The notes below the pieces were generated by a model. The model had not been told where the DNA came from and ran no database searches. It worked only from the letters and a program-made list of their open reading frames with translations. The position numbers and the translations under genes were made by a program. From positions 620,001 through 684,000 of the forward strand of contig NZ_QTJX01000001.1 of assembly GCF_003382275.1 (NCBI RefSeq): 64,000 nucleotides of DNA, read 5' to 3'. Of the stretch, positions 17,556 to 27,376 are shown in pieces (within the stretch, counting starts at the first letter, position 1; each line of letters starts with the position of its first letter). The DNA is from Flagellimonas nanhaiensis (GTDB taxonomy: Bacteria > Bacteroidota > Bacteroidia > Flavobacteriales > Flavobacteriaceae).

Positions 17556-20500
17556 ATGAAACTATTATTGAACAGAGCTAAAGCCATCTTTTTGATAGTG
17601 TTGGCCATATCCTATTTGGGATGTGAAGAAGATGATGAAGGGGGTTCCCTTCCTGAGGTTGTTGCTGCCTTTACGCAGACAATTGATGAAGATACGGGAA
17701 CAGTATCCTTCATAAACATATCGGAGAACGCCCAAAGTTACGAGTGGGATTTTGGGGATGGTACGGTATCTACCGAAATTGACCCGGTCAAAACCTTTAC
17801 TTCCGGAACATACACGGTTGTTTTAACAGCTTTCAATGTATCTGGAGCATCCAGTACTTTTGAAGATCAATTGACAATAGCCATTCCCCAACCGGTAATG
17901 GTGCCGATCACATTCGATGATAGCAATGTCAATTACGATTTCTCGGTATTCAATGGAGCTTCATTTGAAATTGTTGACAATCCAGATGTTTCTGGAACTA
18001 ATGACAAAAACTCCAAAGTAGGGGCCATTACCAATAGTGGAGCCGAATTTGAAGGATTCTTTTTTAATCTGGGAACCCCAATTGATTTAACAACTGATAA
18101 GACTATCAAAATGAACTTCTGGTCAGAATCCGCTGTGGATGTTCTGTTGAAATTGGAAGAAGGTACCGGAGCAGCTACAGAGGTAACGGCAAGTCACGGA
18201 GGTTCAGGATGGGAGTTTATTTCATTTGATTTTACATCATCCGAAAGCTATTCAAGACTTACTATGTTTGTAGATGGTCCTGGCACCACTGCAGGAACTT
18301 TCTATGTTGATGACGTAATCCAAGAGGGGACCGCTGCACCTGCTTGCACCGAGGAAACCGAACAATCCCTTGATGCGGGAGACTTCAATTTAACTTTCCA
18401 AACTGATCCCACTGCCAATATTGTAGATGCAGATGCGGTAATGACAACTATTGCAAACCCTGATACGGACAATGCAGTGAACCCTTCATGCCAGGTGGGT
18501 CAGGTAGACCGAAATGGAAGTGCCTTGTTTGCGAACAATCAGATTGAATTCAGCTCAAAATTTGATTTCAATGCTAATTCAGGATTCAAGCTCAAGGTTT
18601 GGGCACCTACTGCAGGTACCAACGTGCTGGTAAAACTAGAGGACAAAGCTGATGCCAATATCAATGTGGAAGTAGGTGCGGTAACTACCCAAGCTGGTGC
18701 ATGGGAGGAATTGACCTTTGATTTTGACAGCAGTGAAAGCGATAAATATGATAAAATCATTCTTTTCTTTGAATTGAACACCAACACTACAGAAACATAT
18801 TTCATTGATGATTTTATGTTGTACAGCGGTGGGGGAACAGGAGGAAACGCACCGACCACATCGGCACCTGTACCTCCGGCTAGGGACGCTGCGGACGTGA
18901 TCTCCATTTATGGTGGAAGCTATATGAACATCACAGGAATCAACTATAACCCCGATTGGGGACAGTCCGGTCTGGCGTTCGTGAACACGGACTATGACCC
19001 GGGCGATGGCAACCTTGCCCTGGCCTACCCGACCTTCAACTACCAGGGGACGGACTTTTCGGGCAATGCCCAGGACGCCTCTTCAATGGAGTTCCTCCAT
19101 GTTGACATCTGGGTGCCCAGCGGTACGGACCGTCAGGTAAAGGTCAGCCCCATCAACAGTGGCACCGGAGCGGGCGAGGTACTTGTGGAGGTACCGTTGA
19201 CCCCTGGATCATGGAACAGCGTGGACCTTCCGATCGGTGACTTCACGGGAATGACCTGGGACGAGGTGGTACAGCTGAAGTTTGATGGCCAGTTCAATGG
19301 TGACGGCAGTGCTAACACGGACCCGCACGACATCTACCTGGACAACATCTATTTCTATAGGGAGCCCAGCAGTGGCGGCAGTGCACCCACGACCTCGGCA
19401 CCCGTACCCCCGGCTAGGGACGCGGCTGACGTGATCTCCATTTATGGTGGAAGCTATATGAACATCACCGGGATCAACTATAATCCTGATTGGGGACAGT
19501 CCGGTCTGGCGTTCGTGAACACGGACTATGACCCGGGCGATGGCAACCTTGCCCTGGCCTACCCGACTTTCAACTACCAGGGGACGGACTTTTCGGGCAA
19601 TGCCCAGGACGCCTCTTCAATGGAGTTCCTCCATGTTGACATCTGGGTGCCCAGCGGTACGGACCGTCAGGTAAAGGTCAGCCCCATCAACAGTGGCACC
19701 GGAGCGGGCGAGGTACTTGTGGAGGTACCGTTGACCCCTGGATCTTGGAACAGTGTGGACCTTCCGATTGGCGACTTTACGGGGATGACCTGGGACAGTG
19801 TGATCCAAATGAAGTTCGATGGTCAGTTCAACGGGGACGGCAGTGCGAACACGGACCCTCACGACATCTACCTGGACAACATCTATTTCTATAGGGAGCC
19901 CAGCAGTGGCGGCAGCGCACCCACGACCTCGGCACCTGTACCTCCGGCTAGGGACGCTGCGGACGTGATCTCCATTTATGGTGGAAGCTATATGAACATC
20001 ACAGGAATCAACTATAACCCCGATTGGGGACAGTCGGGATTGGCGTTCGTCAACACGGACTATGACCCGGGCGATGGCAATCTGGCCCTGGCCTACCCGA
20101 CCTTCAACTACCAGGGGACGGACTTTTCGGGCAACGCCCAGGACGCCTCTTCAATGGAGTTCCTCCATGTGGACATCTGGGTGCCCAGCGGTACGGACCG
20201 TCAGGTAAAGGTCAGCCCCATTAACAGCGGCACCGGAGCGGGCGAGGTACTTGTGGAGGTACCGTTGACCCCTGGATCATGGAACAGTGTGGACCTTCCG
20301 ATTGGTGACTTCACGGGGATGACCTGGGACAGTGTGATCCAAATGAAGTTCGATGGTCAGTTCAATGGGGACGGTAGTGCAAACACGGACCCGCATGACA
20401 TCTACCTGGACAATATCTATTTCTATAGAGCTGCTGGTGGTGGCGGTGGAGGTTGCCCAGCACCTCCAAGTGGTGAACTATTATCAAATGGCGGTTTTGA

Positions 20501-20960
20501 AGCGAATTCAGGAGATGGTGCCTGCTGGCAACTAAATGATGGGGGTGGAGCAGTAACTGTTATCGGCACTGATGCAAATACAGGCACATATTCGGCAAGA
20601 TTAACCTCGGGTCCTGCTCAAGTACCTAACATTAAACAAGAACGATTTGCAGGAACTATAGCTGGCAATCAAGGTGTTCAAGTGACATTTAGATATAAAA
20701 TTACAACGGCCTTTGTAGATGGTGCAATATTGCAAGTATTGGCATTCTCGGAATTTACAACAGACCCTGCTGTCGCACATGATCTAGGTAACGCTACTGA
20801 CGTAAGTACCGTTGATGTTTGGCAGACGTATACAGGTACGTTCACAACCGATGCCAATATTGAAGAGGGTATATCCCTACTTATCCAAGCTACGTGTGGT
20901 GGAGCGGGTACTTGCGCAGGCGAGGTGCTCATAGATGATGTTGTAGTGACGGAAATCTAA
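17556..20960 (+). CDS. Multidomain glycan-binding lipoprotein with PKD and triple repeat
   Basis: Predicted surface lipoprotein of 1134 aa; signal peptide ends LAISYLGC, followed by EEDDE. A PKD domain (about 30-105, YEWDFGDGTVS) is followed by two beta-sandwich modules (about 113-265 and 275-425). Three almost identical 178-residue modules start at about 432, 610 and 788, each opening with APTTSAPVPPARDAADV and ending YLDNIYFYRE. A Gly-rich linker leads to a C-terminal CBM_4_9-like domain (about 965-1134, LLSNGGFEANSGDGACW). There is no catalytic motif. Three copies of a binding module in a row suggest avidity for a long polymer such as beta-1,3-glucan. The repeat block is much richer in G+C than its flanks. 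The gene starts 27 bp after the GH16 gene. Confidence 0.82.
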   Translation: MKLLLNRAKAIFLIVLAISYLGCEEDDEGGSLPEVVAAFTQTIDEDTGTVSFINISENAQSYEWDFGDGTVSTEIDPVKTFTSGTYTVVLTAFNVSGASSTFEDQLTIAIPQPVMVPITFDDSNVNYDFSVFNGASFEIVDNPDVSGTNDKNSKVGAITNSGAEFEGFFFNLGTPIDLTTDKTIKMNFWSESAVDVLLKLEEGTGAATEVTASHGGSGWEFISFDFTSSESYSRLTMFVDGPGTTAGTFYVDDVIQEGTAAPACTEETEQSLDAGDFNLTFQTDPTANIVDADAVMTTIANPDTDNAVNPSCQVGQVDRNGSALFANNQIEFSSKFDFNANSGFKLKVWAPTAGTNVLVKLEDKADANINVEVGAVTTQAGAWEELTFDFDSSESDKYDKIILFFELNTNTTETYFIDDFMLYSGGGTGGNAPTTSAPVPPARDAADVISIYGGSYMNITGINYNPDWGQSGLAFVNTDYDPGDGNLALAYPTFNYQGTDFSGNAQDASSMEFLHVDIWVPSGTDRQVKVSPINSGTGAGEVLVEVPLTPGSWNSVDLPIGDFTGMTWDEVVQLKFDGQFNGDGSANTDPHDIYLDNIYFYREPSSGGSAPTTSAPVPPARDAADVISIYGGSYMNITGINYNPDWGQSGLAFVNTDYDPGDGNLALAYPTFNYQGTDFSGNAQDASSMEFLHVDIWVPSGTDRQVKVSPINSGTGAGEVLVEVPLTPGSWNSVDLPIGDFTGMTWDSVIQMKFDGQFNGDGSANTDPHDIYLDNIYFYREPSSGGSAPTTSAPVPPARDAADVISIYGGSYMNITGINYNPDWGQSGLAFVNTDYDPGDGNLALAYPTFNYQGTDFSGNAQDASSMEFLHVDIWVPSGTDRQVKVSPINSGTGAGEVLVEVPLTPGSWNSVDLPIGDFTGMTWDSVIQMKFDGQFNGDGSANTDPHDIYLDNIYFYRAAGGGGGGCPAPPSGELLSNGGFEANSGDGACWQLNDGGGAVTVIGTDANTGTYSARLTSGPAQVPNIKQERFAGTIAGNQGVQVTFRYKITTAFVDGAILQVLAFSEFTTDPAVAHDLGNATDVSTVDVWQTYTGTFTTDANIEEGISLLIQATCGGAGTCAGEVLIDDVVVTEI
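18849..20430 (+). repeat. Three tandem 534-bp coding repeats
   Basis: Direct repeats beginning at 18849, 19383 and 19917; both intervals are exactly 534 bp (178 codons), and the last copy ends near 20430. The copies differ by a few silent changes and by DEVVQLKF in copy one against DSVIQMKF in copies two and three. The row 18961-19020 counts 38 G+C of 60, while the flanking row 18721-18780 counts 16 of 60 and 20581-20640 counts 27 of 60. High identity points to recent duplication or gene conversion. Confidence 0.95.
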
Positions 20961-21024
20961 TAGTTAAACGACGTTGTTCTTAATTGGTTAAGAATAATAT
21001 GATGAATTAGAAAATTGATGGTAG

Positions 21025-21059
21025 TTGAACACGTCGGTCTGGATGTCTGACGTGTTCGA
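21025..21059 (+). terminator. Hairpin between binding-protein and phosphorylase genes
   Basis: Perfect inverted repeat GAACACGTC / GACGTGTTC at 21027-21035 and 21049-21057 with a 13-nt loop; a G-U and an A-U pair extend it to 11. No U-tract follows, so it is more likely a partial terminator or an RNA-processing or stabilising element separating the surface genes from the cytoplasmic phosphorylase gene. Confidence 0.45.
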
Positions 21060-21089
21060 CCCAATAATCAAATCGATTTAGCAGTCTTT

Positions 21090-24000
21090 ATGCAGAGTAT
21101 TTTTAAGGAGAAAAAGGAAATGGAATTTGTGGAGATTGGAAATGAACTTTACTTTAAGATTTCCAATAGCGATGCGTTGCGTGCTTTTTTCATGAGTATT
21201 GTTAGTGATTCTGACCACTGGATGTTTGTTTCAAGTAACGGAGGGCTTACTGCGGGAAGAAAAAATACAGAATATGCTCTTTTTCCGTATTACACGGACG
21301 ACAAAATCGCGGAATCAACAGAGATTACAGGAAGCAAAACCATATTCAGGGTTCGTAAAGCTGGCACGGAAAACCTATGGGAACCATTTTCCGATAGAAT
21401 GGAAGGGCTGTATCGATTAACAAGAAATCTTTATAAAAGCATCTATGGTAATAAGATTCTGTTTGAAGAAGTAAACCATGATCTGGGACTTTCGTTCAGG
21501 TATGAGTGGAGTTCAAGTGATGTTTATGGATTTGTCCGGAATTGCACACTTATAAATCATTCATATGATCAGGTGAATATTTCGGTTTTAGATGGAATCC
21601 AGAATATTTTACCATATGGAGTTGGTAGCGATCTTCAGAACAGACAGAGCAATTTGGTTGATGCCTATAAAAGGTCCGAACTTCTCAAGGATTCTGGTCT
21701 CGGAATCTATGCCCTTAGTGCCATTATCGTAGATAAAGCCGAACCTAGCGAGGCGTTGAAGGCAAATACAGTATGGTCTTTTGGTTTGGAAGATGGAAAA
21801 CGTCTTCTTTCTTCACTTCAACTATCAAATTTTAGAAACGGGGTTGCAATTCAACCGGAATATGATATCAAAGCAGAAAAGGGTGCATATTTTATTCAAT
21901 CCGAAATCGATTTAAAACCCAAGGAAGAAAAAGAATGGATGTTTGTGGCCAACGTTAATCAGAATCATTCAAGCATCATCAGAATTGCCAAACAAATACA
22001 GCAAGATGAAAATTTATCCAAACAGGTAAAACAGGATATTGAAAAAGGAACGCAAAACTTGGTGCAGTTGGTTGCTGCGTCGGATGGATTGCAAATGTCC
22101 CAAGATGAGCTTCGAGATACCAGACATTTTTCCAATACCCTTTTTAATATCATGAGGGGTGGAATCTTTGACGATAACTATGTTATTGAAAAGTGGGATT
22201 TCTCCAATTATCTATCCAAGGCCAACAAAGCAATCTATGAGGACTCAAAAGAGATTATTCAAAAGCTTCCGGACAGTTTTTCGATAGCTACGATAAATGA
22301 AATAGCGGATGGGAGCGGTGATGCTGATTTCAAACGGCTTTGTGTGGAATATATGCCACTAAAGTTTAGTAGAAGGCATGGGGATCCCAGTAGGCCGTGG
22401 AACCGATTCTCCATAAACCTACGAGATGAGGATGGTTCTAAAATTTTGGACTACGAGGGAAACTGGAGGGATATCTATCAAAATTGGGAAGCCTTGGCAC
22501 ATTCCTATCCTGAATATGTGGATGGTATGATCTTTAAATTCCTAAATGCAAGCACATTTGACGGCTATAACCCCTACAGGATTACGAAAGATGGCTTTGA
22601 TTGGGAAATTATTGAACCCGATGATCCATGGTCCTATATTGGATATTGGGGAGATCATCAGATTATCTATCTCTTGAAGTTTTTAGAATTTTTGGAAAAC
22701 CACAAACCAGGAAAATTGGAATGCTATTTTGATGAGAGCGTGTTTGTTTATGCCGATGTTCCATACAGAATCAAGAGCTACCAAGATGTTCTTAAGAATC
22801 CAAAGGATACCATTGATTTTGATCATGATACTGATGCCAAAATTCGAAATAAAAGAGATGAAATTGGAGCTGATGGAGCTTTGCTTTGCGATAGCAATGA
22901 TACTATTCATAGGGTCAATTTTATAGAAAAGATTTTGGCCACTGTGCTGTCAAAACTATCAAACTTTATTCCAGAAGCCGGTATTTGGATGAATACCCAG
23001 CGTCCTGAATGGAACGATGCCAACAATGCTCTGGTGGGTAATGGAGTTTCCATGGTGACATTATATTACTTGAGAAGGTTCCTGAAGTTTTTTCAGCAGG
23101 TTTTAGGGACTTCGAGCTTTACTGAGGTGAAGATTTCTTCAGAACTGGCCAAGTTTTTCAATGATATTTCCGAAACTTTCCACAAACATGGATCAAAGCT
23201 TTCTGAAAAGATTGATGACAAGCTTCGCAAACAAATTATGGATGCCCTTGGTCAATCAGGAAGTGAGTATCGACTGCGTATTTACACGAATCAATTTTCT
23301 GGCGAAAAGGAGTTTGTATCCCGAGAGGCACTCAATCAGTTTGTTGGTCTAAGCCTGCAATTTTTGGAACATTCCATTGAATGCAATAAAAGGAATGATG
23401 GCATGTATCATGCATATAACTTGATGCATGTGGAAAATGACCATGAAGTTTCCATTGCTCACTTAAGTGAAATGTTGGAAGGTCAAGTTGCCGTGCTGAG
23501 TTCGGGCTATTTGAACTCTAGACAAGCCGTTCAAGTATTAGATGGCCTAAAGGCAAGCAATCTATTCAGGCCAGACCAATATAGCTATCTGCTCTATCCA
23601 GAGAAGGAATTGCCATTGTTCATGGAAAAGAACAAAATACCTAAAGATTCCTTGGAAAGTATAGGATTGTTTCAGCAATTGTTAACCGATGGCAATCTAC
23701 TTATAGTAGAGAAGGACATTACAGGTGATGTCCATTTCAATGGGAACTTTAAAAACGGCAAAGATTTGGAAAATGCCCTCGCGAGGCTTTCAGAAACAAA
23801 ATATGCGGAGCAACTGGCTGATGATAAAGAAAAAGTTCTACAAGTTTTTGAAGATATATTCGATCATAAGTCCTTTACGGGCAGATCTGGAACCTTTTAT
23901 GGTTATGAAGGACTTGGTTCCATTTACTGGCATATGGTATCCAAACTTTTATTGGCAGTTCAGGAATGCTGTCTAAAAGCAATCGAAGAAGGAGAAAATG

Positions 24001-24527
24001 AGGAAATCGTAGGGCGACTTCTGGAACATTTTTATGAAATCGACGAGGGTATCGGGGTACACAAATCACCATCGCTTTATGGTGCATTTCCAACCGACCC
24101 TTATTCTCATACTCCAAAGGGCAAAGGAGCGCAACAACCCGGTATGACTGGTCAGGTAAAGGAGGATATTTTAAGTAGGTTTGGAGAACTTGGGGTTTTT
24201 GTAAAAGAAAAGAGACTGTACTTTAATCCGTGTCTTCTTCGAAAAGAGGAATTTTTGACTGTTCCCAAGACCTTTGGCTATGTGCATATCAACTCGGAAC
24301 AAAGAACAATTGAGTTGAAAAAAGATTCACTTTGTTTTACCTACTGCCAAACCCCGATAGTCTATAAAATATCCGATGAAGAAGGTCTGGAGGTTGTCCA
24401 AGAAGATAGCTCTTCATTATTTTTTAAAGACTTGTGGTTGGATGAATCAACAAGCAAGAAAATATTTGAAAGAACAGGAGAAATCAGTTTGATCAATGTA
24501 AATATCAGTGAAAAGAAATTAAGATGA
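21090..24527 (+). CDS. Inverting glucan phosphorylase (GH94/GH149/GH161 type)
   Basis: Large cytoplasmic protein of 1145 aa with no signal peptide, matching the size of GH149 and GH161 beta-1,3-glucan phosphorylases of clan GH-Q, which split oligoglucosides with phosphate into glucose 1-phosphate. Visible marks are an N-terminal beta-sandwich region (WMFVSSNGGLTAGRKN), and in the alpha/alpha barrel PDDPWSYIGYWGDHQIIY, TQRPEWNDANNALVGNG, RSGTFYGYEGLGSIYWHM and YGAFPTDPYSHTPKGKG. The partner GH16 and GH17 genes favour beta-1,3-glucan over cellobiose or beta-1,2-glucan. A second ATG at 21120, preceded by an AAGGAGAAAAAGGAA stretch, could be the true start. The exact GH family needs a profile search. 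Confidence 0.78.
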   Translation: MQSIFKEKKEMEFVEIGNELYFKISNSDALRAFFMSIVSDSDHWMFVSSNGGLTAGRKNTEYALFPYYTDDKIAESTEITGSKTIFRVRKAGTENLWEPFSDRMEGLYRLTRNLYKSIYGNKILFEEVNHDLGLSFRYEWSSSDVYGFVRNCTLINHSYDQVNISVLDGIQNILPYGVGSDLQNRQSNLVDAYKRSELLKDSGLGIYALSAIIVDKAEPSEALKANTVWSFGLEDGKRLLSSLQLSNFRNGVAIQPEYDIKAEKGAYFIQSEIDLKPKEEKEWMFVANVNQNHSSIIRIAKQIQQDENLSKQVKQDIEKGTQNLVQLVAASDGLQMSQDELRDTRHFSNTLFNIMRGGIFDDNYVIEKWDFSNYLSKANKAIYEDSKEIIQKLPDSFSIATINEIADGSGDADFKRLCVEYMPLKFSRRHGDPSRPWNRFSINLRDEDGSKILDYEGNWRDIYQNWEALAHSYPEYVDGMIFKFLNASTFDGYNPYRITKDGFDWEIIEPDDPWSYIGYWGDHQIIYLLKFLEFLENHKPGKLECYFDESVFVYADVPYRIKSYQDVLKNPKDTIDFDHDTDAKIRNKRDEIGADGALLCDSNDTIHRVNFIEKILATVLSKLSNFIPEAGIWMNTQRPEWNDANNALVGNGVSMVTLYYLRRFLKFFQQVLGTSSFTEVKISSELAKFFNDISETFHKHGSKLSEKIDDKLRKQIMDALGQSGSEYRLRIYTNQFSGEKEFVSREALNQFVGLSLQFLEHSIECNKRNDGMYHAYNLMHVENDHEVSIAHLSEMLEGQVAVLSSGYLNSRQAVQVLDGLKASNLFRPDQYSYLLYPEKELPLFMEKNKIPKDSLESIGLFQQLLTDGNLLIVEKDITGDVHFNGNFKNGKDLENALARLSETKYAEQLADDKEKVLQVFEDIFDHKSFTGRSGTFYGYEGLGSIYWHMVSKLLLAVQECCLKAIEEGENEEIVGRLLEHFYEIDEGIGVHKSPSLYGAFPTDPYSHTPKGKGAQQPGMTGQVKEDILSRFGELGVFVKEKRLYFNPCLLRKEEFLTVPKTFGYVHINSEQRTIELKKDSLCFTYCQTPIVYKISDEEGLEVVQEDSSSLFFKDLWLDESTSKKIFERTGEISLINVNISEKKLR

Positions 24528-24545
24528 GGACAAAAAGTGAACACT

Positions 24546-25835
24546 ATGAAATCGATTATAACATTTACAGTGATTGCAATGGCCTTGGTCGTTTGCAATT
24601 CGTGTAAGGAGTCAAATGACAAAAAGCAAACACATCAATCCCAAATACAAAAACAAGTGACAGCTAAGGATATTTTAGGCAATCCAGATTATCTGGCAAT
24701 TTCTTATGGAGGATATAGAAAGGTTACCAGAGAGATACAACCCAGCATTGATGAGCTTAAAGAGGATATGAGGATTCTTTCTGCAATGGGAATCAAAATA
24801 GTAAGAACCTACAATGTACAATTGGACCAAGCTTCAAATTTGCTCAAGGCAATACGCCAACTTAAAACAGAAGACCCAGAATTTGAGATGTACGTGATGT
24901 TGGGTGCGTGGATCGACTGTAAAAATGCATGGACAGGCCTGGAGCCGGACCATTATTCAGAAAGTGAAAAAAACGAAGGAGAAATAGCCAGGGCCGTGGC
25001 TTTGGCGAATGAATATCCGGATATCGTGAAAATTCTTGCTGTGGGCAATGAGGCCATGGTAAAATGGGCAACAAGTTATTATGTGCAACCCTGGGTGATC
25101 CTTAAGTGGGTGAACCATCTTCAAGAGTTAAAGAAAGAAGGAGAATTGTCCAAGGACCTTTGGATAACCAGTTCGGATGATTTTGCTTCATGGGGAGGGG
25201 GAGAGTCCAGTTACCATACCGAAGATTTGGAAAAGTTGGTAAAGGCCGTTGATTATATTTCCATGCACACCTATGCCTATCATAATACCCATTACAACCC
25301 AGAGTTTTGGTGGATTCCAGAGGATGAAGAGGAACTTTCGGACATGGGAAAGATTGAAGCGGCCATGCTTAGGGCCAAAGCTTTTGCTATGTCACAATAC
25401 GACTCTGTGTCGAATTATGTCAAAAGTTTGGGAGTGGATAAGCCTGTTCATATCGGTGAAACTGGATGGGCAACCATATCCAGTGGGCAGTACGGACCAA
25501 AGGGCTCCAAGGCTACGGATGAATTTAAGGAAGCACTATATCATAAGCATATTAGGGAATGGACCAATAGTGAGGGAATATCTTGCTTCTATTTTGAGGC
25601 CTTTAACGAAAAGTGGAAAGACGCTCAGAACAAAAATGGTTCAGAGAACCACTTTGGTTTATTTACCTTAGAGGGACAAGCAAAATATGCCCTATGGGAT
25701 ATGGTGGACAATGGAATTTTTGAAGGCTTGACACGGAATGGAAACCCAATCGGTAAAACATATAATGGGGAGATAGAGGCATTGATGGAAGATGTCTTGA
25801 CTCCACCCTTGAAAAAGGAGCAAGCTGTTCACTGA
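24546..25835 (+). CDS. GH17-like beta-1,3-glucan hydrolase lipoprotein
   Basis: Clan GH-A family 17 hydrolase or transglycosylase, 429 aa, lipid-anchored (signal peptide ending VVCNSC). The acid/base is Glu169 in AVGNEAMV and the nucleophile Glu305 in HIGETGW. IKVVRTYN-like sequence (IKIVRTYNVQ) and DYISMHTYAYH fit GH17. The preferred start is ATG 24546; a GTG nine bases upstream is in frame. It follows the phosphorylase gene after 18 bp. It probably acts in the periplasm or at the surface on beta-1,3-oligoglucans before import. Some GH17 proteins transfer rather than hydrolyse, and that cannot be told here. Confidence 0.85.
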   Translation: MKSIITFTVIAMALVVCNSCKESNDKKQTHQSQIQKQVTAKDILGNPDYLAISYGGYRKVTREIQPSIDELKEDMRILSAMGIKIVRTYNVQLDQASNLLKAIRQLKTEDPEFEMYVMLGAWIDCKNAWTGLEPDHYSESEKNEGEIARAVALANEYPDIVKILAVGNEAMVKWATSYYVQPWVILKWVNHLQELKKEGELSKDLWITSSDDFASWGGGESSYHTEDLEKLVKAVDYISMHTYAYHNTHYNPEFWWIPEDEEELSDMGKIEAAMLRAKAFAMSQYDSVSNYVKSLGVDKPVHIGETGWATISSGQYGPKGSKATDEFKEALYHKHIREWTNSEGISCFYFEAFNEKWKDAQNKNGSENHFGLFTLEGQAKYALWDMVDNGIFEGLTRNGNPIGKTYNGEIEALMEDVLTPPLKKEQAVH

Positions 25836-25843
25836 TAATAACT

Positions 25844-25863
25844 ACATGGATTAGAATCCATGT
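25844..25863. promoter_or_regulatory. Palindrome before the symporter gene
   Basis: ACATGGATT-AG-AATCCATGT: perfect 9-bp arms around two bases, in the 77-bp gap between the GH17 lipoprotein and the symporter. The two-base centre is too short for an RNA hairpin loop, so a dimeric-protein operator is more likely than a terminator. Confidence 0.45.
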
Positions 25864-25912
25864 CGATATAAGATACAACTAATCAATAATGTGTAACTAA
25901 AATCAACCCATT

Positions 25913-27343
25913 ATGTCAAACGTAAAAACTATCAAAACAGATATAGTCCCATTAGGGCAGAAAGCCGCTTTTGGAGCAGGACATTTGGTTTTGAACCTGT
26001 ACCCTGGAGCCTTGGGGTTCTTTATGTTCTTCTTACTGACCGCTTTTGGTATGGATCCTTTCTTGGCAGGACTGTTAGGTGGATTGCCTCGATTTTTTGA
26101 TGCAATTACCGATCCTATTATGGGATTCATTTCGGACAACACCAGCTCCAAATGGGGCAGAAGGCGACCCTATATTTTTGTTGGGGGTATCATAAGTGCC
26201 ATTACATTTGTTCTGCTTTGGCAACTTGATGAAAACAACTCTTCAGACTATAATTTCTGGTATTTCCTGATTATGTCCATGGTTTTTCTTATCGGAAATA
26301 CCATGTTTGCCACTCCTTTGGTTGGTTTGGGCTACGAAATGACCTCTGATTATAACGAAAGGACGCGTTTAATGGCATTTTCACAAACTGTTGGTCTGTT
26401 GGCCTGGGTAATTGTACCTTGGTTTTGGGTAATCATTGCCGATCCTGATATTTTTAGCAATCAAGCGGAAGGTGTACGCACCATGGCAATTTATGTTGGA
26501 GTGGCTTGTTTGCTACTAGGACTTTTGCCTGCGATTTTTTGTAGAGGAATAGATGCTTCCCATATGGGAAATAGGAGAAAGTTAACCCTTACCAGCATAT
26601 TTAGTAATTTAAAGGACTTGTTCGGCAGTATAAAAGAGGCCGTAAAGAACAAACCTTTTATGAAATTGTGTGGCGCTACTTTTTTGGTGTTCAATGGTTA
26701 CCAAATTGTGGCATCCTTTAGTTTTTTCATTTTTGTTTTTTACATTTTTAATGGTAGTTATGAAGCCACTTCAACTTGGCCGGCTTGGTTTAGCTCCATT
26801 GGGGCATTTGTTTCGGCATTTTTGGTGATTCCGATTGTATCGGCGATGGCCACAAAATGGGGAAAAAAGAAAGCTTTTATCATTTCAACCGCGCTGTCCA
26901 TTGTTGGATATTTGCTGAAATGGTGGGCATTTACTCCCGATAATATTTGGCTTTCTTTTATTCCAATTCCATTAATGTCATTTGGTTTAGGAAGCTTGTT
27001 CACATTGATGATGAGTATGACCGCTGATGTCTGTGACCTGGATGAACTTCTTAACGGTATGCCCAGGAAGGAGGGTACTTTTGGAGCCTTGTACTGGTGG
27101 GTGGTAAAACTAGGACAAGGATTGGCACTAGTTCTGGGAGGTCTTGTATTAAAGGTGATCGGATTCGATGGAAATGCGGCCACCCAAACAACAGATACCT
27201 TGACCAAACTGAGAATTGCAGATATCATCATTCCGGTCGTCACAGCTGCATTGGCCATTTGGGTGATGTGGAAATATAGCCTATCCGAAGAAAGGGCGAA
27301 AGAAATTAAAGCGCAACTCGAAGAAAGAAGAGGAGTATTATAA
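25913..27343 (+). CDS. GPH-family sugar:cation symporter (MelB-like MFS_2)
   Basis: Inner-membrane glycoside importer, 476 aa, about 12 hydrophobic segments. Family marks are FFDAITDPIMGFISDNTSS with WGRRRPYIF after TM2, and in the second half DVCDLDELLNG with GTFGALYWW. Placed between two GH17 genes, it probably brings beta-1,3-linked oligoglucans (laminaribiose and longer) into the cytosol for the phosphorylase and the cytoplasmic GH17. Start ATG 25913 follows an A-rich spacer. Confidence 0.9.
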   Translation: MSNVKTIKTDIVPLGQKAAFGAGHLVLNLYPGALGFFMFFLLTAFGMDPFLAGLLGGLPRFFDAITDPIMGFISDNTSSKWGRRRPYIFVGGIISAITFVLLWQLDENNSSDYNFWYFLIMSMVFLIGNTMFATPLVGLGYEMTSDYNERTRLMAFSQTVGLLAWVIVPWFWVIIADPDIFSNQAEGVRTMAIYVGVACLLLGLLPAIFCRGIDASHMGNRRKLTLTSIFSNLKDLFGSIKEAVKNKPFMKLCGATFLVFNGYQIVASFSFFIFVFYIFNGSYEATSTWPAWFSSIGAFVSAFLVIPIVSAMATKWGKKKAFIISTALSIVGYLLKWWAFTPDNIWLSFIPIPLMSFGLGSLFTLMMSMTADVCDLDELLNGMPRKEGTFGALYWWVVKLGQGLALVLGGLVLKVIGFDGNAATQTTDTLTKLRIADIIIPVVTAALAIWVMWKYSLSEERAKEIKAQLEERRGVL

Positions 27344-27376
27344 TGTACAAGAAGATAAACAGAAAAAGATAATACG

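Noticed and set aside
18849..20430. Long repeats as a possible CRISPR array or mobile element
   Set aside because: The repeat unit is 534 bp, in frame, without spacers, terminal inverted repeats or a transposase; it encodes a protein module.
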